Assembly (NCBI GenBank): GCA_016714895.1
Contig: JADKBV010000004.1
Coordinates: 372,001 to 436,000, forward strand
Direction of reading: 5' to 3'
DNA from: Saprospiraceae bacterium
GTDB taxonomy: Bacteria; Bacteroidota; Bacteroidia; Chitinophagales; Saprospiraceae
DNA length: 64,000 bases
Shown: one piece after another, positions 1-8,977 of the stretch
Layout: every line of letters starts with the position of its first letter
Numbering within the stretch: the first letter of the stretch is position 1
Notes under the pieces: model-generated
Told to the model about the DNA's origin: nothing
The model's input: the letters and a program-made list of their open reading frames with translations, nothing else
The model's database searches: none
Made by a program: the position numbers and the translations under genes

Positions 1-1
1 G

Positions 2-751
2 CTGATTAAATACGGAAACAATATTCAGGGACAAAAGGAAACCCAACAGATATCTTTGTTTGGGGATAGTCTCAACGACATGGTTTTGGAGCCAAAACCT
101 GAAAAGGTAGGTGAGTGGAATCAGATTGACAAACTTGAAAAAGAGAGGGAAGTAACGGGAATCTACATCAGCGGCCATCCTTTGGATGATTACACCCTGG
201 AGTTTAATTACTTTATCAACTGTCCGTTGGAAAAAGCAGATCAGATCGAAGGACAAATGCTCAAAATGGGAGGTATGGTAAAGGATGTTCATTTCGGAGC
301 TACCCAAAAAGGAAATCCCTATACCCGTTTTACATTGATGGATTTTACCGGAGAATTTCAGATATCCCTGTACAATGAATCACATGAAATGTGGAAACAT
401 TTGATTTCTACCGGAAATGTTTTGTACGTGGAAGGAATCAATCAAAAAGGAATGAACTCCGACCGTGCTTTTTTCAGGGTAAAAGAAATCATGTTTTTGG
501 ATACTGTCGGTCAGGCAAGAACAAAGTCGATCACCGTCAGGGTAGGCCTGAATCATATTAATCCGGAAGTTATTAATTCTTTGATTCAATTGTGCGAAAG
601 CAAACCCGGCAAACATTTGTTGAAACTTAAAATCAAAGATGAAGAAGCTGATGTAGACATAGATATGCAATCTCAGACTTACAAAATCAATGCAGATGGT
701 CTTTTTGTTCAGGAATTGGAAAGTTTGGGCTTTTCATTTAAACTGAACTGA
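2..751 (+). CDS. dnaE: DNA polymerase III subunit alpha, C-terminal part (cut by window edge)
   Basis: This is the C-terminal ~249 residues of the replicative polymerase catalytic subunit; the reading frame is open from base 2, so the start lies to the left of the window. Visible are the linker ending in QISLFG that precedes the C-terminal part of DnaE, the segment REVTGIYISGHPLDDY, and then an OB-fold-like stretch (GGMVKDVHFGATQKGNPYTR followed by a FTLMDFTGEF strand), which in this family binds single-stranded DNA. The polymerase active site is not in view. The gene ends at a TGA and faces the YitT-type gene convergently, with 54 bases between. The identification rests on the order of these C-terminal motifs and is firm; an ATG at 56 is internal and not the real start. 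Confidence 0.93.
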   Translation: MIKYGNNIQGQKETQQISLFGDSLNDMVLEPKPEKVGEWNQIDKLEKEREVTGIYISGHPLDDYTLEFNYFINCPLEKADQIEGQMLKMGGMVKDVHFGATQKGNPYTRFTLMDFTGEFQISLYNESHEMWKHLISTGNVLYVEGINQKGMNSDRAFFRVKEIMFLDTVGQARTKSITVRVGLNHINPEVINSLIQLCESKPGKHLLKLKIKDEEADVDIDMQSQTYKINADGLFVQELESLGFSFKLN

Positions 752-805
752 CACGAATTTCCTTACATTTTGTCTGAAACAGAACTACAATACCTGCTTA
801 TGGAG

Positions 806-1750
806 TTAATGGGATTTTCTGTTTTTAACAACGCCTCCTGTTACTTCTTTGATCGTTTGCACAAAAAAGAAAGCTTGCGGATCTACATCTGATAAAGCGG
901 TTTTGAGTCGGTGAACTTCTAATCTTGTGACAATCGTCATAACAATATCACAATCATGGGAAATATCAAATGATCCGGGTAAATATCCTCTTTCTCCTTT
1001 ATATACAGAAATGGCTTTACCAAAATCATTGACTATAACGGATTTAATCTCCTCATGATTTTTAGATATTACGGTCAAAGCAGTAAATTCTTCAAATCCA
1101 TCTACAACATAATCTGAAGTTTTTAAAGCCGTGTAATACGTTAATATAGAATACATTGCCGCTTCAATACCGAATTTGAAAGCAACACCCAAAAACAACA
1201 ATGTATTGACTACAAGTATAATTTCAGAGGTGGAAAATCCTGATTTTTTGTGGGTATAATCCGCCATTACTTCAAGTCCGTCGATAACAGCTCCACCCCT
1301 GATCACTAATCCGATGCCCAACCCAATCAAAAAACCACCAAAAATAGCTATAAGCAATTTATCATTAGTAAATGCCTCTTCGATTTGAATAAATGCCATA
1401 AAAACACTGAGCAAAAAAATGGCCAATGCTGTTTGTACAGCAAATATTTTACCTATTTTTTTATATCCGACATACAAAAAAGGAAGGTTCAAAACAAAAA
1501 GGAGCAGATAAATCGGAATATGAAAATATTCATGAATGAGAATTGAAATCCCTGTCACGCCACCATCCAGAAAATGATTGGGTATCATAAATCCCTGTAA
1601 TGCCAAAGTAGCACAAAAAACTCCGGCCACAATATAAAGAAGAGACTTCTGTGAAAAAACAGCAGCCCAATCTATAGGAGCTTGTACGGTATGTGATGAT
1701 GATTTGCTCAATGTTTCTGATTTAATGAAAAAACGGTTTGTATTTATCAA
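806..1750 (-). CDS. YitT family membrane protein (DUF161/DUF2179)
   Basis: A 314-residue inner-membrane protein. After a short cytosolic N-terminus come about five to six hydrophobic segments (from about residue 35 to 205) containing the family-typical GGVTGISILIHEYFHI and LGIGLVIRGGAVIDGLEV stretches. The C-terminal ~90 residues form a soluble DUF2179-like domain (ALTVISKNHEEIKSVIVNDF, then a GERGYLPGSFD stretch). The molecular function of the family is not settled, so none is assigned. A TAnnTTTG-type -7 element sits about 48 bases upstream of the ATG. The gene is monocistronic: convergent with dnaE on one side, with an AT-rich gap on the other. Confidence 0.88.
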   Translation of the reverse strand: MINTNRFFIKSETLSKSSSHTVQAPIDWAAVFSQKSLLYIVAGVFCATLALQGFMIPNHFLDGGVTGISILIHEYFHIPIYLLLFVLNLPFLYVGYKKIGKIFAVQTALAIFLLSVFMAFIQIEEAFTNDKLLIAIFGGFLIGLGIGLVIRGGAVIDGLEVMADYTHKKSGFSTSEIILVVNTLLFLGVAFKFGIEAAMYSILTYYTALKTSDYVVDGFEEFTALTVISKNHEEIKSVIVNDFGKAISVYKGERGYLPGSFDISHDCDIVMTIVTRLEVHRLKTALSDVDPQAFFFVQTIKEVTGGVVKNRKSH

Positions 1751-2058
1751 AACATTGCCATGTTTTGAAAATGATTTAAAAACAACCTACGAATTCACAA
1801 ATATACGAAACAGAATTTTTATTCATCTGAAATCGAAAAAAACATTTTTAATTTTCACCTTTTGTAAAACTGAAAATCAAAATCAATTTTCATTTTGTTT
1901 TCTCTTGAGGCAAACAGACTTTTTAGTATCATCTTTAGTTTTCAAAAAATTGTCAATAAAGTTTCCTCCGTTTAAGTCTTCGAATAGATATTATTGAAGT
2001 AAATAAGCAGAAATAATATATAAATTTTTCTTTTCATATATTGACCGACAAAGACCTT
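1751..2058. other. AT-rich intergenic gap
   Basis: About 308 bases between the YitT gene and the end of the signalling operon. It holds the probable YitT promoter at 1798-1805. A 97-codon plus-strand open frame crosses it, but it begins inside the YitT gene on the opposite strand, is Phe/Lys-rich and resembles nothing. I see no RNA gene or clear terminator. Confidence 0.6.
1798..1805 (-). promoter_or_regulatory. Bacteroidota -7 element for the YitT gene
   Basis: Reads TATATTTG on the minus strand, matching TAnnTTTG, about 48 bases before the start codon. No good -33 TTTG is visible at the usual distance. Confidence 0.45.
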
Positions 2059-2436
2059 TTAAACATTCATAATATCATAAATTTCCATTTTTAAACTTTC
2101 AAAATCGATCGGTTTGGTAAAAAATCCTTTTGCGCCGGAATTCATCGCTTTTTCATAGTTTTCTTTGTCTCCGTATGCAGAAATCATACTGACCTTGATA
2201 TAAGGAAATTCACTTTTAATCATATATAATAATTCAAAGCCCGTCATGCCGGGCATGTTGATGTCCGAAAAAACATACACTACTTCAGGTGGTTTTTTTC
2301 CTCTGAGTATCTCCAGCGCTTGTTGACCTGAAAAAGCAAACTCAAGTTCCAGAAGACCGTTGCGGAGTTCTTTTCTGAACTTTTGTCTGAACAACATCTC
2401 CACGTCCCTTTCGTCATCTACTATTAAAAACTTCAT
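2059..2436 (-). CDS. single-domain response regulator (receiver only)
   Basis: A 125-residue protein that is entirely a CheY-like receiver. The acidic pair follows LIVDDE (residues 7-9), the phosphoryl-accepting Asp is D58 in SDINMPGM, the conserved Ser is in MISAYGD, and the Lys is K108 in FFTKPID. There is no output domain, so it probably acts by protein contact or as a relay. It is the last gene of a five-gene minus-strand operon, four bases after the 7TMR-DISM kinase, which is its likely partner. Its receiver closely resembles that of the cyclase response regulator heading the operon (shared QKFRKE motif), which suggests a duplication within the operon and possible competition for one kinase. 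Confidence 0.93.
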   Translation of the reverse strand: MKFLIVDDERDVEMLFRQKFRKELRNGLLELEFAFSGQQALEILRGKKPPEVVYVFSDINMPGMTGFELLYMIKSEFPYIKVSMISAYGDKENYEKAMNSGAKGFFTKPIDFESLKMEIYDIMNV

Positions 2437-2440
2437 ACTT

Positions 2441-4522
2441 TTAAATTGTTAGGGTTATGGTAAATACTGTACCCTTATTTATTTCTGTATCCACTTTTAA
2501 TTCGCCATCATGAGATTTTATAACATCATAAGCCAATGAAAGTCCCAATCCCGTGCCTTGCCCTGTTGGTTTGGTAGTAAAAAACGGTTGAAAAATTTTA
2601 TCTTTTATATGATTTGGTATTCCTGCTCCATTGTCAGAAATAGCAATTTCAATTTTATTACCTGACTTTTTGGTCCGGATTGATACCATCGGGGAATAAT
2701 CCTTATTATTAGCCAACACATTTTTGCTTCTTTCGTTTACAGCGTAAAAAGCATTGGTAATGATATTTAATATCACCCGACCCAAATCCTGTGAAACTAC
2801 ATTTACTTTAGGTATTGAAGAATCAAATTCTGTTTCCAACGTGGCATTAAACGATTTATCTTTGGCTCTGAGACCATGATAAGCCAATTTTAAATATTCA
2901 TCACAAAGCACATTAATATCTGTCAATTCTTTCTGACCAGAATTATTCCGGCTGTGTTGCAACATACCTTTTACTATATCAGCCGCTCTTTTACCGTGAT
3001 GATTGATTTTTTCCAGATTCGATTTCAGATCATTTGTGATATTTTTAGCCTCATTTATATCTCCTTTATTCAGTTCAGCATCAATTTCCTCCACCAACTC
3101 AGCACTTACTTCACTAAAGTTATTGACAAAATTAAGTGGATTCTGGATCTCATGAGCAATACCAGCTGTTAGCTCACCAAGAGATGCCATTTTTTCAGAT
3201 TGTATTAACTGAGCCTGCGCTTTCTTAAGATGATCCAAAGAGTTTTGAAGCTCTTTAGTCCTTTGTTCTACCTCTTGTTCAAGTATTACATTCTGATTTT
3301 TGATAATACGCTCATTTTCAAGTGTGGTAGCCAATAATTTTTTCTGAGTTTCTTCTCTGGACTGAATAATGGATCTGTTTTCCCATTCAATACGTTTAGT
3401 AAGAAGATAGGACAAAATGATCACTTCAAATAAGAAAGCAATGGTAATATAGTTTATATCAAAGGGATATTTTGGAACACCAAAATTGATAAAACTGATA
3501 TCTAATGCTCCGAAAATAGACATCATAATGTAAGCAGCAGCAAAATAGTAGCCTATTTTATCACCCTTTTTACCTGCGTATACACCTAATCCTACCTGAC
3601 CAAGCATACCAATCATGGCATGCATTTGAGAAATCAAAGCTACACTTGGGATGGGTAAAAACAGATTCCAAATCCAATAAGACATGAAGTAAATAAAAAG
3701 CGCACTTCCTATTTTAAAAGGTAATGGATACTTTTTAATATTAAGAAATATCATGGTATACAACATCCCTAAAGGTTGTAATATGATAGGCAGCCATTTA
3801 TACCATTGCCAGATTTCAGCATCTTTTATGAGATAATGTAAGTAACCGGTGTTTGTGAACGAAAAGAGAATATACCCACCGATGAGCAGACAATACAAAA
3901 AGTAATCAATTCTGCGTGAAGTGTAAAAAAGAAATAAATTGTATAGAACAACAAACAGCATAAACCCAAAGATCATTGCCAGCACAATCAGGTTTTTTAT
4001 GGTTTGTTCATCGTAAGAACTTTTTTTCCAGATTTTGAATATGAATGGTGTGGTTCGGGTATCAATCCTTAAATAATAATTTTCTATATTTTTGGATAAC
4101 ATAAAAGAGTTCAAATGGCTCTTCATTTCTTTTTTATACCAAAGTCCTCTTTGTGGAATTTGTTTGGTTTTCCAAACTCCGTCTGATTCTTTAAAAAAAA
4201 GTTTGATATCCCCGACTACAGCTTGATTTAAAGCTATCACAAGGTCTGATGTATCGGGATTTTTTACAGAAAAATAAAACCAAAATACATCGGCACTTAT
4301 AGGAAAGTTGAATATCTGTTTTCCAATTAATTTCAAAGAATCTTTGAGATTTAATTTTTCAACATCTTCAATTGAAAATGATTTATTTTCATCGATTACG
4401 TACCTGACACTATTCGTAATATCTTTACAATTCTGATTATCATTCCATATAAAGGTCTCCTGACTTTTTAATGAAATCGGAATAAAACAGAATAAAAATA
4501 TGTAAAGGCTGAATTTATTCAT
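2441..4522 (-). CDS. 7TMR-DISM sensor histidine kinase
   Basis: A 693-residue membrane-bound histidine kinase. It has an N-terminal signal peptide (first ~20 residues), a periplasmic 7TMR-DISMED2-like ligand domain (about 25-170, with WFYFSVKNPDTSDLVIAL), seven hydrophobic segments (about 178-385), a coiled coil (about 390-445), a HisKA dimerisation domain with phospho-His near residue 457 in GIAHEIQNPLNF, and an HATPase domain with the N box (NIITNAFYAV), G1 (DNGAGIP) and G2 (GTGLGLSLAYD). It should sense an extracellular signal and phosphorylate the adjacent receivers; the ligand is unknown. It lies eight bases after the polytopic membrane protein gene and four before the lone receiver, so it is almost certainly co-transcribed with both. 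Confidence 0.93.
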   Translation of the reverse strand: MNKFSLYIFLFCFIPISLKSQETFIWNDNQNCKDITNSVRYVIDENKSFSIEDVEKLNLKDSLKLIGKQIFNFPISADVFWFYFSVKNPDTSDLVIALNQAVVGDIKLFFKESDGVWKTKQIPQRGLWYKKEMKSHLNSFMLSKNIENYYLRIDTRTTPFIFKIWKKSSYDEQTIKNLIVLAMIFGFMLFVVLYNLFLFYTSRRIDYFLYCLLIGGYILFSFTNTGYLHYLIKDAEIWQWYKWLPIILQPLGMLYTMIFLNIKKYPLPFKIGSALFIYFMSYWIWNLFLPIPSVALISQMHAMIGMLGQVGLGVYAGKKGDKIGYYFAAAYIMMSIFGALDISFINFGVPKYPFDINYITIAFLFEVIILSYLLTKRIEWENRSIIQSREETQKKLLATTLENERIIKNQNVILEQEVEQRTKELQNSLDHLKKAQAQLIQSEKMASLGELTAGIAHEIQNPLNFVNNFSEVSAELVEEIDAELNKGDINEAKNITNDLKSNLEKINHHGKRAADIVKGMLQHSRNNSGQKELTDINVLCDEYLKLAYHGLRAKDKSFNATLETEFDSSIPKVNVVSQDLGRVILNIITNAFYAVNERSKNVLANNKDYSPMVSIRTKKSGNKIEIAISDNGAGIPNHIKDKIFQPFFTTKPTGQGTGLGLSLAYDVIKSHDGELKVDTEINKGTVFTITLTI

Positions 4523-4530
4523 ATTTCAAA

Positions 4531-5730
4531 TTAACAACCGTTTTCTTTAAAATTTGTCTTGATTCCCAAAATATTTGCAAATAATATCCACCAAACGGCA
4601 CAATAAATTCCAAAAGGGAAATAACCTAAAAATCCCAAAATCGGCATTTCAAAAAGGTGATACTTGCTGAGATAAGGAATACTATAAACCCAATAACTGG
4701 CATTAAAAGTGACATCAATATCTTTTACAATATCTCCGCATGCGTTTGGTTGGCTTAAAATGTGCGTTGCACTCAGATAATTAAAACATTCCAAACACAG
4801 ACCCAATAAAAAATATGACAATGACAACAAAATAACATAAGAATAATCACCATTCTTAACCGGTGTAAAGGGTGTCCATATTTTACATTTAGTAAGTACC
4901 ACCGCTATCAACATCAAAGGCGAATACCATAAAGCAGGAAATAATATATCCGGATAATAGGGTGCCAGAAATAAGGATAAAAGTGAAATAATTAAAACAA
5001 AATACAAAGCCCAGTTCGGAAATGTAATCTTAGGTCCCTGTGTATATTTTAATGAAAGTCCTTTAAATGTTTTTAATAATGCATAAAACTCTATTGCCGG
5101 CGGAATCAAACCCGATGAACCTAAAACTGCATAAATGACAAATTCATCTTCAGGAATTAAAGTACCTTTGGGGTAGTACCACGATTCTAAAACAAAATTA
5201 TTCAGGTATTCAAAAATCAACCAACCCAAAATAGCTGAGACTCCGATACCTATAATGGCTTTGGGATAATCTTTAATAATGGAGTGGCCTCCCCGGCGTA
5301 CATAAACCCATCCGTCCAACATAAGTGTTAATCCCCAGAAAAGCGGCAAATCTGCCCAATTGACCAATAATTTTGGATTTTCTAATTGAAATACAAAACA
5401 TACCATGGCACTTCCCCACATAATCAATCCTACCCAAAACCATTTAGGAAAAGATACTTTTTGGATGGGTTTCTGATCTTCATTTTTTAATTTTTTAAAC
5501 CCCAATAAGCCCGGAAATAATAGAAATATGGTCAATCCTGTTGCTGCTAAACAGCCCGCAATAAAAACAGGCATTGAAAAACATGGTTTATCTGATGCCG
5601 TTAAATGAGGAAAAGCAAAATAATCCTCAGGAAATACACCTCCATAATAAAAATACGCACCGAGGTAAGGCACTGCAAAAATTGCGGCAATTGTTAAAAG
5701 TTGCAGCTTTAAAGATTTTGTTTCGCTCAT
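4531..5730 (-). CDS. polytopic membrane protein of unknown function in the signalling operon
   Basis: A 399-residue protein with roughly ten to eleven hydrophobic segments and no signal peptide beyond the first membrane span. I do not recognise the family with confidence. Notable conserved-looking stretches are GWLIFEYLNNFVLESWYYP near residue 165 and a C-terminal FEMPILGFLGYFPFGIYCAV, both rich in aromatic residues within or beside membrane spans. That pattern is loosely reminiscent of pigment- or lipid-modifying integral membrane proteins, but this is only an impression. It lies between the unknown soluble protein (40 bases upstream) and the sensor kinase (8 bases downstream), so it may be the effector or the sensory accessory of that system. 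Confidence 0.75.
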   Translation of the reverse strand: MSETKSLKLQLLTIAAIFAVPYLGAYFYYGGVFPEDYFAFPHLTASDKPCFSMPVFIAGCLAATGLTIFLLFPGLLGFKKLKNEDQKPIQKVSFPKWFWVGLIMWGSAMVCFVFQLENPKLLVNWADLPLFWGLTLMLDGWVYVRRGGHSIIKDYPKAIIGIGVSAILGWLIFEYLNNFVLESWYYPKGTLIPEDEFVIYAVLGSSGLIPPAIEFYALLKTFKGLSLKYTQGPKITFPNWALYFVLIISLLSLFLAPYYPDILFPALWYSPLMLIAVVLTKCKIWTPFTPVKNGDYSYVILLSLSYFLLGLCLECFNYLSATHILSQPNACGDIVKDIDVTFNASYWVYSIPYLSKYHLFEMPILGFLGYFPFGIYCAVWWILFANILGIKTNFKENGC

Positions 5731-5770
5731 GATGGTTTATTTAATTTTGTTTTGAATGAAATTTAAATGC

Positions 5771-6841
5771 CTACATCTCCTTTTTTATTTCTGTTTTTAA
5801 TGCTTCTAAGAATATTTTTAATAACTCATCTCCTTTAAGTATGTCTTTGTAAAATCCAAACCAAACTACTAATGGCATCCAAACGCTATGGATTTTTTCA
5901 TCTGTAACACTGAATACCTGAAATGAAGTCTCATTCCTCAATTGTTTTTGATAATATTTTATCCATTTTTCTTCTTCAGAAAATGATGTCCCGTTCCAGG
6001 ATCCTAAACCAACTTCTTTACAAAAAATAGTTATTCTCGACTTTCTGGGAGATTGATCATTTTTATAATAGTCTTCTAATATTTCTGTAAACCGCATACC
6101 GTTATTGGTTCTTACATCATAACTTGAATTAATAACATAAGTATCTATATTGCCAAGCATATCCGAGCCCGGAGCGTTGATTTCTATATAATTCTGCTGT
6201 TCTTTTATATCAGCAGGTATACCATGAAGTAATTTGTAAAAAAAGAAATCTCCTGAAGCACTACCTATGTCTCCAAGCCATGTTGCCATGTCCATATTAA
6301 ACCCGACATACGGAGCCATAAATTGTAAAAAGCGTAAAAAATCCGGTAAAGGTGTAACGATTTGCCTGTGATTAGCCGCATCAATGCCTGCCAAAATATG
6401 TGCTATATCACAATAATTGCCATCCGGCAAAACTACTTCTTGATGGTCATGACTATAGATAAATGTTGGTTGCCCGGCCCTTGTATCTCCATATACTTTA
6501 TCATTGTTTTTGTACACAACACTTCGGTGTTTGGGACTGTATGCAAAATTTTTAAATCTTTTTATTTCTTTGGTATGTTCTGTGCCTTCTTCGATGATAA
6601 GTACGTCATATCGACTTTCTACCTTTGCTGCGCCTTTGATTAATTCTTTATTCCAACCCCATTTATCATAAAATATTTTCCGGAGTCGGGTTATCATAAG
6701 CTTGGTTTGATGTTGCTCTCCCGGATAATAATCCTCTTCTTCTTTTAATAAAAGCAGAAATTGATCAAATGTAAGAATGTCTTTTGGTTCATGACCCGGC
6801 TCAGGATTTTTTGAAAAAACAGGTTGATATATACTACTCAT
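5771..6841 (-). CDS. conserved hypothetical protein in the signalling operon
   Basis: A 356-residue protein, apparently soluble (no signal peptide or clear membrane span). Not recognised. Two segments look like active-site or binding motifs: DGNYCDIAHILAGIDAANHR at about residues 137-156, with a D-x-x-H-x-x-x-G-x-D pattern, and TWLGDIGSASGDFFFY around 187-202. The first ~100 residues include a KVESRYDV stretch and a charged region. The His/Asp arrangement would suit a metal-dependent hydrolase or a binding protein, but this is inference only. It follows the cyclase response regulator by 34 bases and precedes the polytopic protein by 40, which places it in the same transcript. Confidence 0.75.
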   Translation of the reverse strand: MSSIYQPVFSKNPEPGHEPKDILTFDQFLLLLKEEEDYYPGEQHQTKLMITRLRKIFYDKWGWNKELIKGAAKVESRYDVLIIEEGTEHTKEIKRFKNFAYSPKHRSVVYKNNDKVYGDTRAGQPTFIYSHDHQEVVLPDGNYCDIAHILAGIDAANHRQIVTPLPDFLRFLQFMAPYVGFNMDMATWLGDIGSASGDFFFYKLLHGIPADIKEQQNYIEINAPGSDMLGNIDTYVINSSYDVRTNNGMRFTEILEDYYKNDQSPRKSRITIFCKEVGLGSWNGTSFSEEEKWIKYYQKQLRNETSFQVFSVTDEKIHSVWMPLVVWFGFYKDILKGDELLKIFLEALKTEIKKEM

Positions 6842-6875
6842 ATGGTTTGTATGTCAAGGTAAATTATATATATTT

Positions 6876-7916
6876 TTATTCGAGTACTTCGTAGACCTTT
6901 ACCGGTTCTTTTTTGTTTTTTATATCTACATCACCAACAAAATTGCATTTGAAGGATTCATTTATCTTATTAAAAGATTCTTCAGTAATGTAAATTTGAC
7001 CTTTACCAGCTATACCCTGCAATCTTGCGGCAACATTCACGACATCACCAATGACTGTATAATCAAACCGCTTTAACGTTTTACAACCAATATTGCCCGA
7101 TACCATCAGACCTGAATTTACACCAATGGATACCTGTGGGTTGAACGTGTTTTCACCAATAGGTAGATTTATTATTTTTACGGCATTTCGAATGGCAAGT
7201 GTTGCATCCAATGCCCTGTCCAAATGATAGTCTCCTTTAAAAACCGCCATGATAGCATCACCGATAAACTTATCTATGACTCCGTTTTGTTTAATGATTT
7301 CCTTTACAATAATATCAAAATAGTTATTAAGCAACTGAATTACGGTATTTGCAGGTTCTGTTTCGCTAATTGCTGTAAAATCACAAATGTCGATGAATGC
7401 AACGGTAGCTTCAACCGATTCATTATCCTGAAGAGAATCTTCAAATTCACGGCTTTCCATAAATTTAATGACCGTTTCATCAACATACATTTTTAAAATA
7501 TTATTTTCTTTAATAGCCTGCATGGTTTTTTTCAAATCATTGACATGATCAATAGTCTTTTGAATAGTCAGGCTGAGATCATCAAAATTTATAGGCTTAC
7601 ATACAAAATCAAATGCTCCTCTGTTCATAGCTGTCCGGATATTTTCCATATCTCCATACGCTGAAACCATTACGGTTTTTGTCAGACCCGGTTTTTCATT
7701 CATTTTTAAAAGCAAGGTGAGACCGTCCATTTCAGGCATATTGATGTCACTGAGAATTACATCAATATTTTTTTGTTCTTCCAATACCTGCAATGCCTGT
7801 TTCCCATTAAAAGCGAAGGAAAAATCATATACTTTTTCCCTTATTTCTTTACGAAATTTTTGTTTGATCAGATGTTCCAGATCCTGTTCGTCATCAACTA
7901 CTAATATCTTAGTCAT
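6876..7916 (-). CDS. response regulator with class III adenylate/guanylate cyclase output domain
   Basis: A 346-residue protein. Residues 1-120 are a receiver with phospho-acceptor D57 (SDINMPEMDG) and K107. A short helical linker (about 120-165) leads to a class III nucleotide cyclase domain (about 168-346). The metal-binding aspartates are D176 (FIDICDFT) and D220 (KFIGDAIMAVF), and the transition-state region reads RFDYTVIGDVVNVAARL, so the catalytic residues appear intact. Phosphorylation probably controls cyclic nucleotide synthesis; whether ATP or GTP is used cannot be decided by eye. It heads a five-gene operon that also encodes a membrane kinase and a second receiver. A -7 element lies about 33 bases upstream. 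Confidence 0.93.
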   Translation of the reverse strand: MTKILVVDDEQDLEHLIKQKFRKEIREKVYDFSFAFNGKQALQVLEEQKNIDVILSDINMPEMDGLTLLLKMNEKPGLTKTVMVSAYGDMENIRTAMNRGAFDFVCKPINFDDLSLTIQKTIDHVNDLKKTMQAIKENNILKMYVDETVIKFMESREFEDSLQDNESVEATVAFIDICDFTAISETEPANTVIQLLNNYFDIIVKEIIKQNGVIDKFIGDAIMAVFKGDYHLDRALDATLAIRNAVKIINLPIGENTFNPQVSIGVNSGLMVSGNIGCKTLKRFDYTVIGDVVNVAARLQGIAGKGQIYITEESFNKINESFKCNFVGDVDIKNKKEPVKVYEVLE

Positions 7917-8244
7917 CTCTGAAAATAAATTTAACGGGTTTAAGATGACAAATATAATTATTTATTGAATGATGATGTCATATAAAGGAATATTTGTACA
8001 AAATATGTTTTTAATACAAAACATTTTATATCTGTACAGTTCATTCTACAGGATTATACTATTCTCAAAAATGACTTCTGAAAACCTGCTTTCAGTTGAA
8101 ACATTCATTTATTTATGTCTTATTAGTAGCATTATTCGTCCTGAATGGTAATTATTTGAAAAGTCAGTTTTTTTAAATCATTAATTTTTTATACTTTATA
8201 ATCTGAAATATCCTTTATGAGGAAAGATAAAACAAATTACTACC
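7917..8244. other. AT-rich intergenic gap
   Basis: About 330 bases between the CPBP gene and the signalling operon. It contains the operon's probable -7 element at 7949-7956. A 60-codon plus-strand frame is present but shows no family features or start signals. No RNA gene or strong hairpin is seen. Confidence 0.6.
7949..7956 (-). promoter_or_regulatory. -7 element for the signalling operon
   Basis: Reads TATATTTG on the minus strand (TAnnTTTG), about 33 bases before the start of the cyclase response regulator. It is the only such match upstream of the five tightly spaced genes. Confidence 0.5.
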
Positions 8245-8961
8245 TTATTCCTGATTTTGATGTTCTTCGTGTTCAGGCAGAATTAACCAGGACATTCCGG
8301 ACAACACATCTATAAGAATATGGATTATAATCACAAAAAACAACGAACCGGAGTTTATATATATGATTCCAAATAAAAATGAAATACAACAGATTTTAAA
8401 CGCTGACAACCAGCCCTGATACAAATGAGACAAACTAAATCCTACTGATGTAATAAATATAGTCAGATAAGGACCCCAAATAAAATCAGGATAAAAACTT
8501 ATAAGGTAATGATACAGATATGCCCTGAAAATAATTTCTTCACTTATACCAGCCATTATTGCCAAAGGGAGAAAATAAAAATATTCAGTCCAATTGGCCG
8601 GAAGGATGTCGCTTAAAATTGTTTCACTATCATCTGTATGCCGAAAACTTCTGATCTGAATCAAACCGTCAATTATGTACACAGCCATTAATAACCCGAT
8701 ACCGACCAATGTGACTGTATTGGTTACCGGCATTTGAAAACCCAATATACTCCAGTCATTTTTACCGGCATGCCAGGCAGTAAGACACATTAGTACTCCA
8801 ATAAGTAAAAGAAACAGGTTATTGATGTACATCTGGTTTTTTGGTGGGAATATAAAATCTTCATCGTCATCCCTGACAACCATTTTTGAATAAAAACTCA
8901 TCAACGGAATAACAATACCAATCAATGCAAATAAAAAATGATCATACCAATTTGTGGACAT
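8245..8961 (-). CDS. CPBP family intramembrane metalloprotease
   Basis: A polytopic membrane protein of 238 residues with the hallmark motifs of the CPBP (CAAX protease/bacteriocin-processing, Abi) family: an EExxxR-type motif in GISEEIIFRAYLYHY, then a His in GFSLSHLYQGW and a second His in FVIIIHILIDV, which together form the glutamate/His active site in the membrane. About seven hydrophobic segments are visible. I chose the ATG at 8961 (MSTNWYDHF) because the longer frame from 9054 would overlap the SET gene by 77 bases; the chosen start leaves a 16-base gap. The substrate is unknown. Transcribed with the SET and EamA genes. Confidence 0.85.
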   Translation of the reverse strand: MSTNWYDHFLFALIGIVIPLMSFYSKMVVRDDDEDFIFPPKNQMYINNLFLLLIGVLMCLTAWHAGKNDWSILGFQMPVTNTVTLVGIGLLMAVYIIDGLIQIRSFRHTDDSETILSDILPANWTEYFYFLPLAIMAGISEEIIFRAYLYHYLISFYPDFIWGPYLTIFITSVGFSLSHLYQGWLSAFKICCISFLFGIIYINSGSLFFVIIIHILIDVLSGMSWLILPEHEEHQNQE

Positions 8962-8977
8962 ATTATTCTGTTTTATG

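Noticed and set aside
1704..1997. 97-codon plus-strand frame
   Set aside because: Starts inside the YitT gene on the other strand, AT-driven composition, no promoter and no family features.
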